A stretch of DNA of 64,000 bases from Leptothoe kymatousa TAU-MAC 1615 (GCF_018739865.1 NZ_JADOER010000013.1:62001-126000), one strand, 5' to 3'. Numbered from the stretch's first letter, positions 43,467 to 53,470 are shown. Program-made: numbers and translations. Notes: generated by a model not told the origin, from the letters alone.

Positions 43467-46007
43467 TTAGACATCATCGATTTGCCAAATTTTGTTTTGC
43501 GAAAGTAATTTTGTTGCTTGGTTTCTGGGCACAGGTTTGGAGAAATAGTATCCCTGGGCATATTGACATTGCAATCCTTTCAAAAGTCTTGCCTGGTCGA
43601 TGGTTTCAACACCTTCCGCAACGATGTCTAGATTAAGGCGCTGGGCAAGGGTAACAATTGTGCCAACAATATTCTCGTTTTCCTGGTTTGTTTCCATACG
43701 ATCAACAAATGATTTATCAATTTTGAGGGAGTCGATGGGCAATCGATGTAAGTAGCTAAGGGAAGAATAGCCAGTGCCAAAGTCATCTAAGCTAATGTGC
43801 AATCCCTCATCCTTCAAATAGGTTAGCTGTTGAATAGCCGAGTCCACGTCGTTCATCGCCACACTTTCTGTTAGCTCTAACTTTAATCCTCGGGGGTCTA
43901 ACCGATAGTGGTGCACAATATTTGCAATGGTTGTGGCTAAATTTGGTTGTAAAAATTGACGACTGGAAAGGTTAACGCCAATAAATAAAGGGGGCTGTTG
44001 GGGAAACTGTTGCTGCCACTGTTGTACTTGAGAGCAGGCCTCCTTCAGGATCCATTCTCCCATGGCTAAAATCATGCCTGTGTCTTCAGCAATCTCGATA
44101 AATTCAATGGGGGGCACCAGCCCTCGGTTTGGATGTTGCCATCGAATCAACGCCTCAAATCCGGCAATTTTACCGATATTGAGGTCTAGAATTGGCTGGT
44201 AATATAGCTGAAACTGTTGATCCTCTCCGGCATCGCGTAAATCCATTTCCAACTGAAACTGCGATACGGAATGGGTCCGCATATCTTCTTGAAAGATTGC
44301 CTGAGAGTTACGTCCTTTATTTTTAGCTTTACCAAGGGCATGGTAAGCGTCTTGCAACAGGGCATGGGCAGGATAGTTTTTCCCTTTAGGGTGAAAGGCG
44401 ATGCCAATGCTAATGGTTGTTTTGACGGGGTTGCCATTGATAGAGATGGAATCCATCAAGTTCGAGCGCAGGTGCTCAGTGATGTCGGTGGCTGTTTGGG
44501 GATGGTGGATGGAGGGTAAAATCGCGATAAACTGGTCGCTACCGACCCTGGCTACCGAGGCTTTCGGCAGATGGTACACAATGCGCTCCGCAACAATTTG
44601 CAGTAGTCGGTCCGCTACCTTTTCTCCGAGGCTTTCATTGACCGCCTTAAACCGGCCTAAGTCGATTAGTAGCAAGGCCACCATGGCCTTGCTATCATTT
44701 TGCTGATCGAGGTGATGCTGTAATTGTTTGATGCTGGAAAATCGGTTGGGCAGGCTCGTGAGGGAGTCGTAGAAAGTGCGGTAAAACACCTGATAGGCAA
44801 TGGTGGCACTGGCAACTAGGGAAAAGCCCAATGCTGGAGGAATCGTCGGAATCCAGCCATCTAAGGCGAATAGCCCCCAGCCAATGGCAGTCAGGGTAAG
44901 CATTGCGATCGCGCTAGTCAGCAGCAAACGCACCAAACTCTGAATATGCCAGGCCAACCCCCCACCAATCAAACACCAAAGCAAGATCCAGCACTTTTCT
45001 TGCCATTGGTTCCAGGTCCAAATCAGGGAATACTTTTTCTCTACAATCGACAAAATTTGGTTGACCACATGGGCATGAATGACAACACCCGGTGTCATGC
45101 CCACAGAGCTACTATTCCTAGTGAACGGCGTAAAAAAGATATCTTTAATGCTAGGGGCAACCGTCCCAATCAGCACCACTTTGTCCTTGAACCAAGCAGG
45201 ATCCACCTGATCATCCAAAACATTCCTTAGGGACACCTGCCGAATCCCATCATTTTGGGTTTTATATTGCAGCAGCACCTGGTAACCGGCCATATCTTCA
45301 TTTTGATACCCCCCCGTATTGGCATCCAAGGTGGGAAAGAGTTGGCCCGCAATGTTTAAACCCGTGCCTTTGGGATCAAAAATATTAGGACCATATCGAT
45401 CTCGCAGAACGTGAAGACTGACCCTTAACCCCAGGGAATAAAAATCATCCGGTTTAACAGACGCAAACATAAAATTGCGTCGAACCACCCCATCCGTATC
45501 GGCCACAAAGTCGGCAAACCCAGTACGATCCGGCGTCATTCCTATGGGGGCCGGACTGCTGCTATCTGGGTCAACACCAATGCCTAAATCATATACACCA
45601 TAGACATTCTCCTTCGCCAACTGCCGTTGGAGACGTCCTTGGCCCGGTGGATGTTCAATATCGCGATAGATATCCAGGCCAATGACTTTAGGGTCATAGG
45701 TTTGCAATTTCGCCAACAACTCAGCCACTGTCCCATCGCTGAGGGGCCAACGGTTGTAGGAGCGAATATCAGTCTCCGTAATCCCCACCACCACCACTTC
45801 AGATAGCCCATCCTTAGAGGTGTGATGGCGCACCTGACGGTCAAAGGCTTTTAACTCCGCCCCCTGTAATCCCCCAAGCTGGCGCAGACCTATGATCAGC
45901 AGCGCTATCCCCACAGCAATGAGGACATACCCATAACGCTGCAACTGTCGCCAAAGCCGCAACTTTATAGAACCAAAAACTCGACGATAAAAGTGACCAA
46001 AGTGCAA
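43467..46007 (-). CDS. CHASE2-GGDEF-EAL membrane sensor, second copy
   Basis: An 846-residue paralogue of the protein at 31122-33698. CHASE2 (about 40-330: ELKAFDRQVRHH, VIGLDIYRD, KDKVVLIGTVAPS), three spans, a GGDEF domain with decayed signature VGSDQF, and an EAL domain with intact EALIRW, VNLSSRQF, LELTESV, LDDFGTGYSS, KIDKSF and AEGVET. Again a phosphodiesterase is predicted, with an inactive or GTP-sensing GGDEF. It starts with TTG preceded by AGGGGGA. It lies directly downstream of the FhaB-CHAT gene (68 bases) on the same strand, so both may be co-transcribed. Confidence 0.88.
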   Translation of the reverse strand: MHFGHFYRRVFGSIKLRLWRQLQRYGYVLIAVGIALLIIGLRQLGGLQGAELKAFDRQVRHHTSKDGLSEVVVVGITETDIRSYNRWPLSDGTVAELLAKLQTYDPKVIGLDIYRDIEHPPGQGRLQRQLAKENVYGVYDLGIGVDPDSSSPAPIGMTPDRTGFADFVADTDGVVRRNFMFASVKPDDFYSLGLRVSLHVLRDRYGPNIFDPKGTGLNIAGQLFPTLDANTGGYQNEDMAGYQVLLQYKTQNDGIRQVSLRNVLDDQVDPAWFKDKVVLIGTVAPSIKDIFFTPFTRNSSSVGMTPGVVIHAHVVNQILSIVEKKYSLIWTWNQWQEKCWILLWCLIGGGLAWHIQSLVRLLLTSAIAMLTLTAIGWGLFALDGWIPTIPPALGFSLVASATIAYQVFYRTFYDSLTSLPNRFSSIKQLQHHLDQQNDSKAMVALLLIDLGRFKAVNESLGEKVADRLLQIVAERIVYHLPKASVARVGSDQFIAILPSIHHPQTATDITEHLRSNLMDSISINGNPVKTTISIGIAFHPKGKNYPAHALLQDAYHALGKAKNKGRNSQAIFQEDMRTHSVSQFQLEMDLRDAGEDQQFQLYYQPILDLNIGKIAGFEALIRWQHPNRGLVPPIEFIEIAEDTGMILAMGEWILKEACSQVQQWQQQFPQQPPLFIGVNLSSRQFLQPNLATTIANIVHHYRLDPRGLKLELTESVAMNDVDSAIQQLTYLKDEGLHISLDDFGTGYSSLSYLHRLPIDSLKIDKSFVDRMETNQENENIVGTIVTLAQRLNLDIVAEGVETIDQARLLKGLQCQYAQGYYFSKPVPRNQATKLLSQNKIWQIDDV

Positions 46008-46075
46008 TGGGTCCCCCTACCAATTAGGCAGTCAACTAGATTTAGAGTGACGAACATTTGCACGCACAACCATGC

Positions 46076-49000
46076 TTACCAAGGATTCCCAATCATAGTA
46101 AAACCAGACCAATAGGCCGGATGACTAAAATTCCAGCTTCCACTGGCATCTAACCCAGGTAAATAGCCAATATCCCGATTTCCATGGCCGTAAACTTGCC
46201 CATGGTGCACACCAACGTCTCCTCGCAGCATGGCGATCTGAGCCTGGCGCAGGGCGGCACTACGGCTGGGCGTAGCCCCAAGTGCTTGATAAAATTCTGC
46301 CATCAGCCCCAGGGTGCCTTCATCACTGATGGACCAAAGACTCGCCAATGCCGTACGCACGCCCACTTTAACCGCCAAGCCAGCAAAACCGAACTCAGCA
46401 TCGGCATCCCCCAGGGCTGTGGCACAGGCGCTTAAAATCAAAAAATCAATGGCATCCAGAGGGAGTGCCTGTAATTCGGTCAAACTAATGCTACGGTCCC
46501 ACAGTTGCACATAGGAATTTTCTAAATTACCGGCTTCAAACACCGCATGGGTAGCTAAATGCATACTGGTGAAGCGATTTTTCTCTAACTGGTGATGCAG
46601 GGCTGCGAGGGTGGTTTCGTGGTCGAGGTAATAATTATCTCCTGTGGCTTGAACGGCCAACTCCAGTTCCAGAGGCACGGCTTCTAAATCGGCCTGGTGA
46701 GTAAAATCCGCAATCCCCATGGCTAGAACAGAATCAGTCTTTGTCCTATCGTTCTGATTTAACACCTGCTGGGGAGGACTTAAATCGGTAAGTCCAGCGC
46801 TGGGTAACAGACCAATGCTATATTGCTCAATCAAAAATTGTTCGCCATCGTGCAAGGCTGCCATGGGTAGGGACCGTAGGCCTGCATCTAGGACGAAACC
46901 GATGTGGTCAATATTAGCCATCTCCAGATCATCGACCATGGGGCGAATTAACCAATCGTAAAGCTGCTGAGCGGGGGGCAAATATTGGGCAGGGCGCAAT
47001 AGGGGGTTCATGACTGTGCGGTGCAAGTCATCGATTACAGATTGCACCTCTACAGCTGTGACATCTACGGGGTGATATACCGGAGGACCGTCACCACTCA
47101 TTAATAGCAGTTCTAGACGATTGTTGTTGAGGCGCACGTACATGATGCCAGGGGTAATACCTTGAGTGCGCGCCACTTCTTGCAAGGTTTCTTGCAGGAT
47201 GCTTAAGGTGGGTGAAGCCGGCATGGGTAAATTTAATGCCCTGGCAAACTCACCGGAAAAAGTATTATCTATCTGCACCAAAATCGATTCTTCGCTATTG
47301 GCATTGAGAACGTTGTCTTGTTCTTCGCCGCTGTTAGCGCTGGTGCCGTTGTTATCCAACTCTAAAACATTATTTTCTCGCAATAGCTCATTTGTGTTGG
47401 CACGGGGATCTTCCGTTGCCAAAGCGGGGGTGGTTATGTTTGGTGTTTCTGTGCCCACCGTCGGAGAATCAGGCGATGGTACCTGAAATGCGTTAATCAG
47501 CTGAATGGTATCGAAGCTAACTGATTGAGTAATGCTTTGGGGGCCAATTAGCTGATCTACATCGGTTACCAGACTGCCTGAGGTGCCATGAATGCTGCTA
47601 TCGCCCACTAAAAACGGAGTTGTGGAGGCGCTATTGTAGGCTAAGCGGATAGTACTATCCCCCGTGGTCAGAAGGCTAACATCGGTATTGGGGATACGGT
47701 CAAGGGCCTGGAAAAATCGTTGGTTAGCAATGGCAATATTGCCACCGTTTCCTTGGGCCGATGCATCGATAAAATCGACAACAATATCGCCAATGGAAGT
47801 GAGCCGAACATCTCCTCCCTGGGGCTCTACTAAATCAGGACTTTGAGCTGTGGATGTTAATTGTTGACTGCGAATGGTTCCCTGGGGAGCATTGATGGCA
47901 ATGCCCCCACCATTGCCACGGTTGGTTTCACCTGCGTTTGTGTCTGTGGCAATGGACCCGGTTTCAATATTGGCGGTCAAACTTGTCAGCGAAACCTCAC
48001 CGGCATTTTCGGTGTTACTGGCATTGACGTTAATGGAGGAGTCAACGCTGTCTGTAAAAATATTGCCGTCAGCCCTAAGGCTAATATCACCACCCGCACC
48101 CGTATTGCTGCTGCTAGAAATTGCTGTGCTGAGATTACCGGCATTAATAGTGCCTGTTTCAGCAAGCAGACTGATGTCTCCAGCTCTACCATTGTTGTTT
48201 AAAATCTGATTGGTTGTTGTCTGAATATCTTTAACGTCGATATCGTCAAATGCTGACAGGGTTATGCTGCCACCATTGCCATTGTTGTTCAAGGGGGCTC
48301 GGGCTGAGCTGTTCAGGTTGCCTGCCACAATATCCCCTTGGGTGGCAGTTAAGTTGATGTCCCCGCCGTCAAGATTATTGTCAATGGTTGAAAATGCACT
48401 GGTATTTAGGTCGCCAACAGTGATGTTAGCGGCGGTAATTTCAATAGCTTGCCCTACCGTGCGCAACTGATCGTTAGGGTCCATGGCAAAGCTTCCCTGG
48501 CCATCATTATCGGCATCTGCCAAAAAACGAATACTGCCTGGGAAGTTAAGGACACCGTCACTTAATGGGTTGATGGTAATGTTGTCATCGGCCTGGATAA
48601 CTAAATTAGGGTTACCCGTAATTGATGTTTCTAGGGTGTTTTCGTAGAGAATTCCTGGGTTATTGTCTCCTCCAGGATCTGTCCCTGCACGAATTTCAAT
48701 ATTTTCAGGATCGAGTAATAGGGTGCCTGGGGTGCCCTGCGATCGCAAATCCACCTGACCATCGAAATAAAGGTGCTGTTTTCCCGAAATTTCCACACTA
48801 CCGCCAGCCTGGGTGCCTCGGGCACTCACATTACCTAGAAACCGAGTGCTCCCATCGGCCCACACCACCACCTGACCGCCGGTTTGTGGATGGCCTATCT
48901 GGCCATCCGCCCGCAGGCTGGATGCAGCATCAACTACCGTCGTTTGAGCCGTTGGCAAAGGCCCTCGCCCCTGGTAATCGCCCCCAATTAAAATCGTCCC

Positions 49001-49942
49001 GCCATGTTCAGCCCGTACTGTAGCGCCTGCTGTAGCAACAAAATCGCCTAATACCTGAATTTTACTGTCACTACCGCTAGTCGTTAGATTGCCACCAACA
49101 AAGACTGTCCCTGGAGATAACTCAGATAGAGACTGCGCCCCCGTTAATTGGAGCATGCCGTTGCCATCGACTTCCATCGCTGTTGCATGTTCCACCCGGT
49201 TTGGCAATAACCAAGGAGAAACCGTTTCCATTGCCGCTGGAAGCGTATACGCAATGCCGTTTCCTAAACTTACCTGGGGATGATGACCCACCGCAGCCAG
49301 GGTAATTTCGCCCCCACTCAGTGTCCCCTGGTTAATGACCCTATGGCCCATCAAAGCTAAGGCATTACTATTGCCAACCCTAAGATCGCCTAAATTGATA
49401 ATGGAGCTAGGACCATAGGGGTCAAAATGTATTTCTAATACATTCCCCTGCACATTGCCAGGATATCCCACGAGGCCAAACGAACCGTGGGTAAAATCGA
49501 GCCGTTCCGCCGTCAGGGTTATAAAATCGCCCCCTAGATTAAGCCCGGCGCCCGCACCAAACAGCACCCCCGCTGGGTTCATTAAGTACAGGCTAGCTGG
49601 GGCACCACTAACTGCAATCAAACCACTAATTTTAGAGGGCAAACCATTGGTAATTCGGCTAACAATAGTTTCAACATTTGAATTCACAAGGAATTCAGCC
49701 GTGTTAGCATCCTCTAAATTAAATTGTTCAAAGCTGTGGAATAAAAGTTTGGAACTATCTGTCGGTGTACCGCCCGAAATGGTAAACCGCTGCCCCTGTT
49801 GAACAACTTGAGTCTCAATCGCATCCTGGGCCGGCACTACCTGAGCATCAGAACGCTCAACTAAACCCACAAGGACGATCGCTAAACCAGCAGCACCAAT
49901 ATGCAGCAAAAAATTGTAATCAACTGATTGCAACCTGCCCAT
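46076..49942 (-). CDS. Filamentous-haemagglutinin-like protein with C-terminal CHAT protease domain
   Basis: A 1288-residue protein. After a signal region comes a two-partner-secretion (haemagglutination activity) domain (about 35-260: LLFHSFEQFNLEDANTAEF, SLYLMNPAGVLFGAGAGLN). A long repetitive beta-helix region follows (about 410-770: NAGNLSTAISSS, ITVGDLNTSAFSTIDN), then a linker, and a CHAT domain from about 990. The caspase-type dyad is His1132 (HLATHAVF) and Cys1173 (LSACATALGD). It is thus a secreted or surface-anchored adhesin carrying a predicted cysteine protease. No TpsB transporter gene is in the window. Neighbours are DUF928 and CHASE2 genes. Confidence 0.9.
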   Translation of the reverse strand: MGRLQSVDYNFLLHIGAAGLAIVLVGLVERSDAQVVPAQDAIETQVVQQGQRFTISGGTPTDSSKLLFHSFEQFNLEDANTAEFLVNSNVETIVSRITNGLPSKISGLIAVSGAPASLYLMNPAGVLFGAGAGLNLGGDFITLTAERLDFTHGSFGLVGYPGNVQGNVLEIHFDPYGPSSIINLGDLRVGNSNALALMGHRVINQGTLSGGEITLAAVGHHPQVSLGNGIAYTLPAAMETVSPWLLPNRVEHATAMEVDGNGMLQLTGAQSLSELSPGTVFVGGNLTTSGSDSKIQVLGDFVATAGATVRAEHGGTILIGGDYQGRGPLPTAQTTVVDAASSLRADGQIGHPQTGGQVVVWADGSTRFLGNVSARGTQAGGSVEISGKQHLYFDGQVDLRSQGTPGTLLLDPENIEIRAGTDPGGDNNPGILYENTLETSITGNPNLVIQADDNITINPLSDGVLNFPGSIRFLADADNDGQGSFAMDPNDQLRTVGQAIEITAANITVGDLNTSAFSTIDNNLDGGDINLTATQGDIVAGNLNSSARAPLNNNGNGGSITLSAFDDIDVKDIQTTTNQILNNNGRAGDISLLAETGTINAGNLSTAISSSSNTGAGGDISLRADGNIFTDSVDSSINVNASNTENAGEVSLTSLTANIETGSIATDTNAGETNRGNGGGIAINAPQGTIRSQQLTSTAQSPDLVEPQGGDVRLTSIGDIVVDFIDASAQGNGGNIAIANQRFFQALDRIPNTDVSLLTTGDSTIRLAYNSASTTPFLVGDSSIHGTSGSLVTDVDQLIGPQSITQSVSFDTIQLINAFQVPSPDSPTVGTETPNITTPALATEDPRANTNELLRENNVLELDNNGTSANSGEEQDNVLNANSEESILVQIDNTFSGEFARALNLPMPASPTLSILQETLQEVARTQGITPGIMYVRLNNNRLELLLMSGDGPPVYHPVDVTAVEVQSVIDDLHRTVMNPLLRPAQYLPPAQQLYDWLIRPMVDDLEMANIDHIGFVLDAGLRSLPMAALHDGEQFLIEQYSIGLLPSAGLTDLSPPQQVLNQNDRTKTDSVLAMGIADFTHQADLEAVPLELELAVQATGDNYYLDHETTLAALHHQLEKNRFTSMHLATHAVFEAGNLENSYVQLWDRSISLTELQALPLDAIDFLILSACATALGDADAEFGFAGLAVKVGVRTALASLWSISDEGTLGLMAEFYQALGATPSRSAALRQAQIAMLRGDVGVHHGQVYGHGNRDIGYLPGLDASGSWNFSHPAYWSGFTMIGNPW

Positions 49943-50007
49943 AAATACTGGTTAGAGAACCATTCAAGGGTTGTACAGTTCTAAGCGATGGGCACGGCCT
50001 ATGTTGA

Positions 50008-50742
50008 TTAGGACTCACCCGTTGATGTGACGTCTACGGAGCTAGCATCCACAGAGAGTGGAACAATCTGCTCTAGTCTAGCTGAGGCCATTAGCCTCTG
50101 CCACTGGCTTAATACATCTTGATTTTGTGGCTGGGTTTGTAGCTGTTCTACCAATAACCCAAGGCGGTCATACCAAAGAATATGATCCTCCATGCTGGAA
50201 GCTGCTACTCGGTCAACCCAGCCTTCTACAGAAATATTTTCTGAACGGTTATCAGGGTTACAAACAATGGATGCTGCCCAGCGATACCGACTATTAACTT
50301 CTAGGGTCGGCGCATTAGCCATGGTACTTAAGTCTAGGCCTACCAAATCGGTAGTTGGCTCAACCATAACTGTTGTTTGATAAATAATATCGTCTTGGGA
50401 GTCAAACAAATAAAACTCCAACTGTTTAGAACTGGCCACATCAGGCACACTTAGCCATAGCGTTGGCTTATCTACAGCCGTTTTGCCCAAATTAGTTTCA
50501 GGCACAATCGCCACCAAAGGCTCTGCGTTTTGGGCACAGGCAGATGACGGTAGTCGGGATGCTCCACTAATGCGTCTGCCAGGCAATCCTTGACGAACTT
50601 CCTCATCATCGGCTCCATGGGAGACAGCCGGAAAAGATACTACTCCCAACATGGCAGCAAGGGCCATAATGCCCAGACGTCTTCCCCATGTTTTATGGGA
50701 TTTTGAAGCTAATGGCTTGATTGCAAGGTTAGTGAGTGTCAT
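50008..50742 (-). CDS. Exported DUF928 protein, third copy
   Basis: A 244-residue exported protein. GLPGRRISGASR (about 53-64), LVAIVPETNLGKTAVDKPTL and YRWAASIVCNPDNR are DUF928 landmarks. It is the gene upstream of the FhaB-CHAT protein, 65 bases away on the same strand, and may be expressed with it. DUF928 domains recur near CHAT-domain genes, suggesting an accessory role in secretion or surface display (inference). Confidence 0.85.
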   Translation of the reverse strand: MTLTNLAIKPLASKSHKTWGRRLGIMALAAMLGVVSFPAVSHGADDEEVRQGLPGRRISGASRLPSSACAQNAEPLVAIVPETNLGKTAVDKPTLWLSVPDVASSKQLEFYLFDSQDDIIYQTTVMVEPTTDLVGLDLSTMANAPTLEVNSRYRWAASIVCNPDNRSENISVEGWVDRVAASSMEDHILWYDRLGLLVEQLQTQPQNQDVLSQWQRLMASARLEQIVPLSVDASSVDVTSTGES

Positions 50743-51281
50743 ACGAATAACTGGTCTAATGTGCTGCAGTCCAATGGCCTATATGCTATTGTCTTCCATC
50801 GAGACACTAGATTCAAAGCTCTGATGAAAAAGCTCTAATGAAAGACTCATCCATCAGTTTCTCTTAGAGTGAAAGATGCGAAACTAAGTAGCTACTAAAA
50901 TCTTATTTTAAACAAATATGCAGGGAGCGCTAGTGTCCCACACCTGTATTCCCTTTCTATTTTCTAAAATAGACTAGCCTAAGAAAAAACCGTGCATGTA
51001 CCTATGACAGCATGAGATTTTTGCAAAGACATTTTCAGTAGTTTAGACAAAAGTTGAAAACCCGCTAATCCTTTGAACCATAAAGTTTTTGACCAATATT
51101 TCTAAGTGTAAACACACATCAAAACAACAATCTTCTAAGGTAACTACAGAAATCTTTTGTGCATGGAATAGCTTTAGATTAATTAAACAATTGTTGATGG
51201 GAAGTGGGCCGTGGCTATAGGCAAAAAGAACACCAGCGTTACTCCATTGGGGCTTAACCCTGCACAACACCTGCAGTTATT
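50743..51281. other. Intergenic region, AT-rich
   Basis: About 540 bases upstream of the DUF928 gene; it should hold its promoter. Frames at 51043-51270 and 51211-51432 lack protein-like composition and overlap the hairpins described for the candidate RNA. Nothing else is supported. Confidence 0.4.
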
Positions 51282-51400
51282 AAAAAAACTACCGAGCGTG
51301 GTCATGCACGGTATAGCGATCTCACAATTGCGAAAGGGCCCCAGGGGCACAGGTTATGTGTATCGCAGGTGGCTTAAGCATTCAGCCGTCTGCGATACCA
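51282..51400 (-). ncRNA. Candidate small RNA with intrinsic terminator
   Basis: On the minus strand a 5' hairpin (GTATCGCAG with CTGCGATAC at 51360-51398, inner GGC/GCC) is followed about 50 bases on by a second hairpin at 51290-51313 (TACCG-x-GC with GC-x-CGGTA) and seven U (51288-51282). A free-standing hairpin-plus-terminator unit of about 120 bases with no coding potential is the signature of a small RNA. No promoter was identified and no known family recognised. It may instead be a decayed gene's terminator. Confidence 0.45.
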
Positions 51401-51512
51401 ACGGATCAAAGCACTCAAATCAAATTGCTTAAAAGCTAGACCAATGTAAATGGTGTTTCGTTATCAATGATGGGTTTTCACTGCAAAAGGTGAATTAGTT
51501 TATAGAAATAAT

Positions 51513-51546
51513 GTGGCTATCCTAGCTAAAGGTCTAGGATAGCCAC
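51513..51546 (-). terminator. Hairpin downstream of the small basic protein gene
   Basis: GTGGCTATCCTAG (51513-51525) and its complement (51534-51546) form a 13-base stem with an eight-base loop, 25 bases after the stop codon at 51571. A short AT-rich tract follows on the minus strand. Confidence 0.6.
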
Positions 51547-51570
51547 ACCGCTACAAAAGATTATTGAGGC

Positions 51571-51822
51571 TTATCTTTTGAGTTGGCTATGCTTGCGATG
51601 ACTTGATCCTTGTCTTGATCCTTTCGAACGATTTTTATCGCCATAATCAGACCTGGACTGACTGCGTGATTCCCGAGCAATGTAGTCAATCAGAGCCTGA
51701 TTTAACATGCGATCGTCGTCATAATCTTTAGAAGCGGGCTGAAACTGCTGTTGATTGGGCTGCAGAATTTTACTAGTTGCTAAAAAGATACTAATTACGA
51801 TGAACAATGGTATGAAAGGCAT
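51571..51822 (-). CDS. Small membrane-anchored basic protein of unknown function
   Basis: An 83-residue protein: one N-terminal hydrophobic helix (MPFIPLFIVISIFLATSKI), an acidic/amide-rich middle (YDDDRMLNQALIDYIARESRS), and a very basic serine-rich tail (SRSDYGDKNRSKGSRQGSS). AGAGGG lies before the ATG and a hairpin follows the stop, so I believe it is a real gene. No family recognised. Confidence 0.6.
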   Translation of the reverse strand: MPFIPLFIVISIFLATSKILQPNQQQFQPASKDYDDDRMLNQALIDYIARESRSQSRSDYGDKNRSKGSRQGSSHRKHSQLKR

Positions 51823-51988
51823 GGGGCAACCCTCTTAAAACTCAGTAGATGCGCTGATTGGGAACTATGAAGCTGATAGTAACCCAGTAAAATTACAGTG
51901 AAGATGACGGTGATCACACTGATAAAGCGATTTCGACACTAAGCGCCGTGACTAGTGAGTAGTATATTGGCTGTCGCCCCTCTCCCCA

Positions 51989-53416
51989 TTAAACTAGGGA
52001 GCGCCGCCAGTTAAAGAAACGACGAAGTATATTTTGTAGTCGATCATTTTTGGCGTAGCTCTGTTTAGTCAGTTGCAAAGCGGTCTTTGCATTGATTTCC
52101 GACAGCGTTGGATAAACATGGATGATGCTTTTGATGGCACCGATTTTCATTTTGTAGCTCATTGCTAGCACGACTTCGTGGATCAGCTCTCCCGCATGGG
52201 GGCCGACAATGTGTGCGCCTAAAATTTCTCCATTTTTGCGGGTGATAAATTTGGCAAACCCATACCCTGCCGCTTCCGCCAATGCCCGATCCACATCTTT
52301 AAAGTCGTGCTTAAGTACGGCCACATCGTCGCCATAGCGCTGCCGTGCCTGATCTTCGGTTAAGCCTACGCGGGCCAGTTCAGGTTCCGTAAATGTGGCC
52401 CAGGGAATAACTCGATAGTCTGCTTTTTTGGTGGGTAGAAACAGCGCATTTTGAATGACTACGGCGGCTTCATAGCCGGCAACGTGGGTAAATTGGTAGC
52501 CCCCAATCACATCCCCTGCGCCGTAGATATGCTTCACATTTGTCTGGAGCTTTTCGTTAACGTTGACTCCAGTTTTGCCCACCTCAACACCGGCCGCATC
52601 CAACCCTAGGGATTCCACATTAGGCACGCGGCCCGTGGATAGTAAAATCTCGTCGACAATGACAACTTGATCACCTACGTAGAGGTGTTTTTTGCCGTCG
52701 ATGACTTCCACTTTCTGGGCCCGACTTTGGGTTAGGACTCGGATACCTTCGGATTCCAACTGCTTTTGGACCACTGCCGCCGCTTCAGGTTCTTCCTTTG
52801 GCATGATCTGCTGGCGACTGGCGACAATGGTCACCTCTGCCCCTAGGCGGGCAAAGGATTGGCCCAGCTCGCATCCGATGGGGCCAGCGCCAATTACGGC
52901 CAGGGAGTCGGGCCGTTCTTTCAGGGAAAAGACCTGTTCGTTGGTCAAAAAGCCGGCTGCTTTGAGCCCTTCGATGGGTGGGAGTGCGGGGCGAGAACCG
53001 GTGGAAATCAGGAAATTGCGCCCTTTAAGCTGCTTGCCATTGATCTCAAAGGTGCGGGCGTCGGTGAATTTGCCTGAACCGTAGAATACGTCGACGCCAA
53101 GGGCTTCGAAGCGTTCGGTGGAGTCGTGTTCTTGAATGACGCCGATGACATTTTGGACGTGGTTGATGGCTTCTTCGAATTTAATGGTGGGTGGGTCGGT
53201 GTAAATGCCAAACTTGGACCCGGTGCGCACATGGTGGGCGACCTGCCCGGCATGGATCAGGGATTTGCTGGGTACACAGCCATAGTGTAGACAGTCCCCA
53301 CCTAGGAGATGTTTTTCAACTAGGGCAATGCGGGCATTGAGCTGGGCTCCGGCACTAGCGGCCACTAACCCGGCAGAACCGCCACCGATAACTACAAGGT
53401 CGTACTCAACTGCCAT
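51989..53416 (-). CDS. FAD-dependent pyridine nucleotide-disulfide oxidoreductase
   Basis: A 475-residue flavoprotein of the lipoamide dehydrogenase/glutathione reductase family, mercuric-reductase-like group. Visible are the FAD fold VVIGGGSAGLVAASAGAQLN, the redox disulfide GGDCLHYGCVPSKSLIHA (C-x4-C), the NAD(P)H fold AVIGAGPIGCELGQSFARLG and the dimer-interface HxxxP (IIHVYPTLSE). It lacks the N-terminal metal-binding domain and terminal Cys pair of true mercuric reductases, so mercury reduction is doubtful. A general disulfide or quinone reductase role is likely. No operon partner was recognised. Confidence 0.88.
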   Translation of the reverse strand: MAVEYDLVVIGGGSAGLVAASAGAQLNARIALVEKHLLGGDCLHYGCVPSKSLIHAGQVAHHVRTGSKFGIYTDPPTIKFEEAINHVQNVIGVIQEHDSTERFEALGVDVFYGSGKFTDARTFEINGKQLKGRNFLISTGSRPALPPIEGLKAAGFLTNEQVFSLKERPDSLAVIGAGPIGCELGQSFARLGAEVTIVASRQQIMPKEEPEAAAVVQKQLESEGIRVLTQSRAQKVEVIDGKKHLYVGDQVVIVDEILLSTGRVPNVESLGLDAAGVEVGKTGVNVNEKLQTNVKHIYGAGDVIGGYQFTHVAGYEAAVVIQNALFLPTKKADYRVIPWATFTEPELARVGLTEDQARQRYGDDVAVLKHDFKDVDRALAEAAGYGFAKFITRKNGEILGAHIVGPHAGELIHEVVLAMSYKMKIGAIKSIIHVYPTLSEINAKTALQLTKQSYAKNDRLQNILRRFFNWRRSLV

Positions 53417-53442
53417 ATTTATTGCTCCTGGTCGATTTCATA

Positions 53443-53470
53443 TTTGAAGGTACAGGTTTGAAGGTACAGG
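53443..53470. repeat. Two tandem 14-bp repeats
   Basis: TTTGAAGGTACAGG occurs twice head to tail (53443-53456, 53457-53470), just upstream of the oxidoreductase start. Confidence 0.75.

Noticed and set aside
51043-51432. Two open frames of 70-75 codons in the intergenic region
   Set aside because: No ribosome-binding site, odd composition, and they overlap hairpins that fit a non-coding RNA better.
51989-53416. Mercuric reductase and a mercury resistance island
   Set aside because: No metal-binding N-terminal domain, no terminal cysteine pair, and no mer genes nearby.
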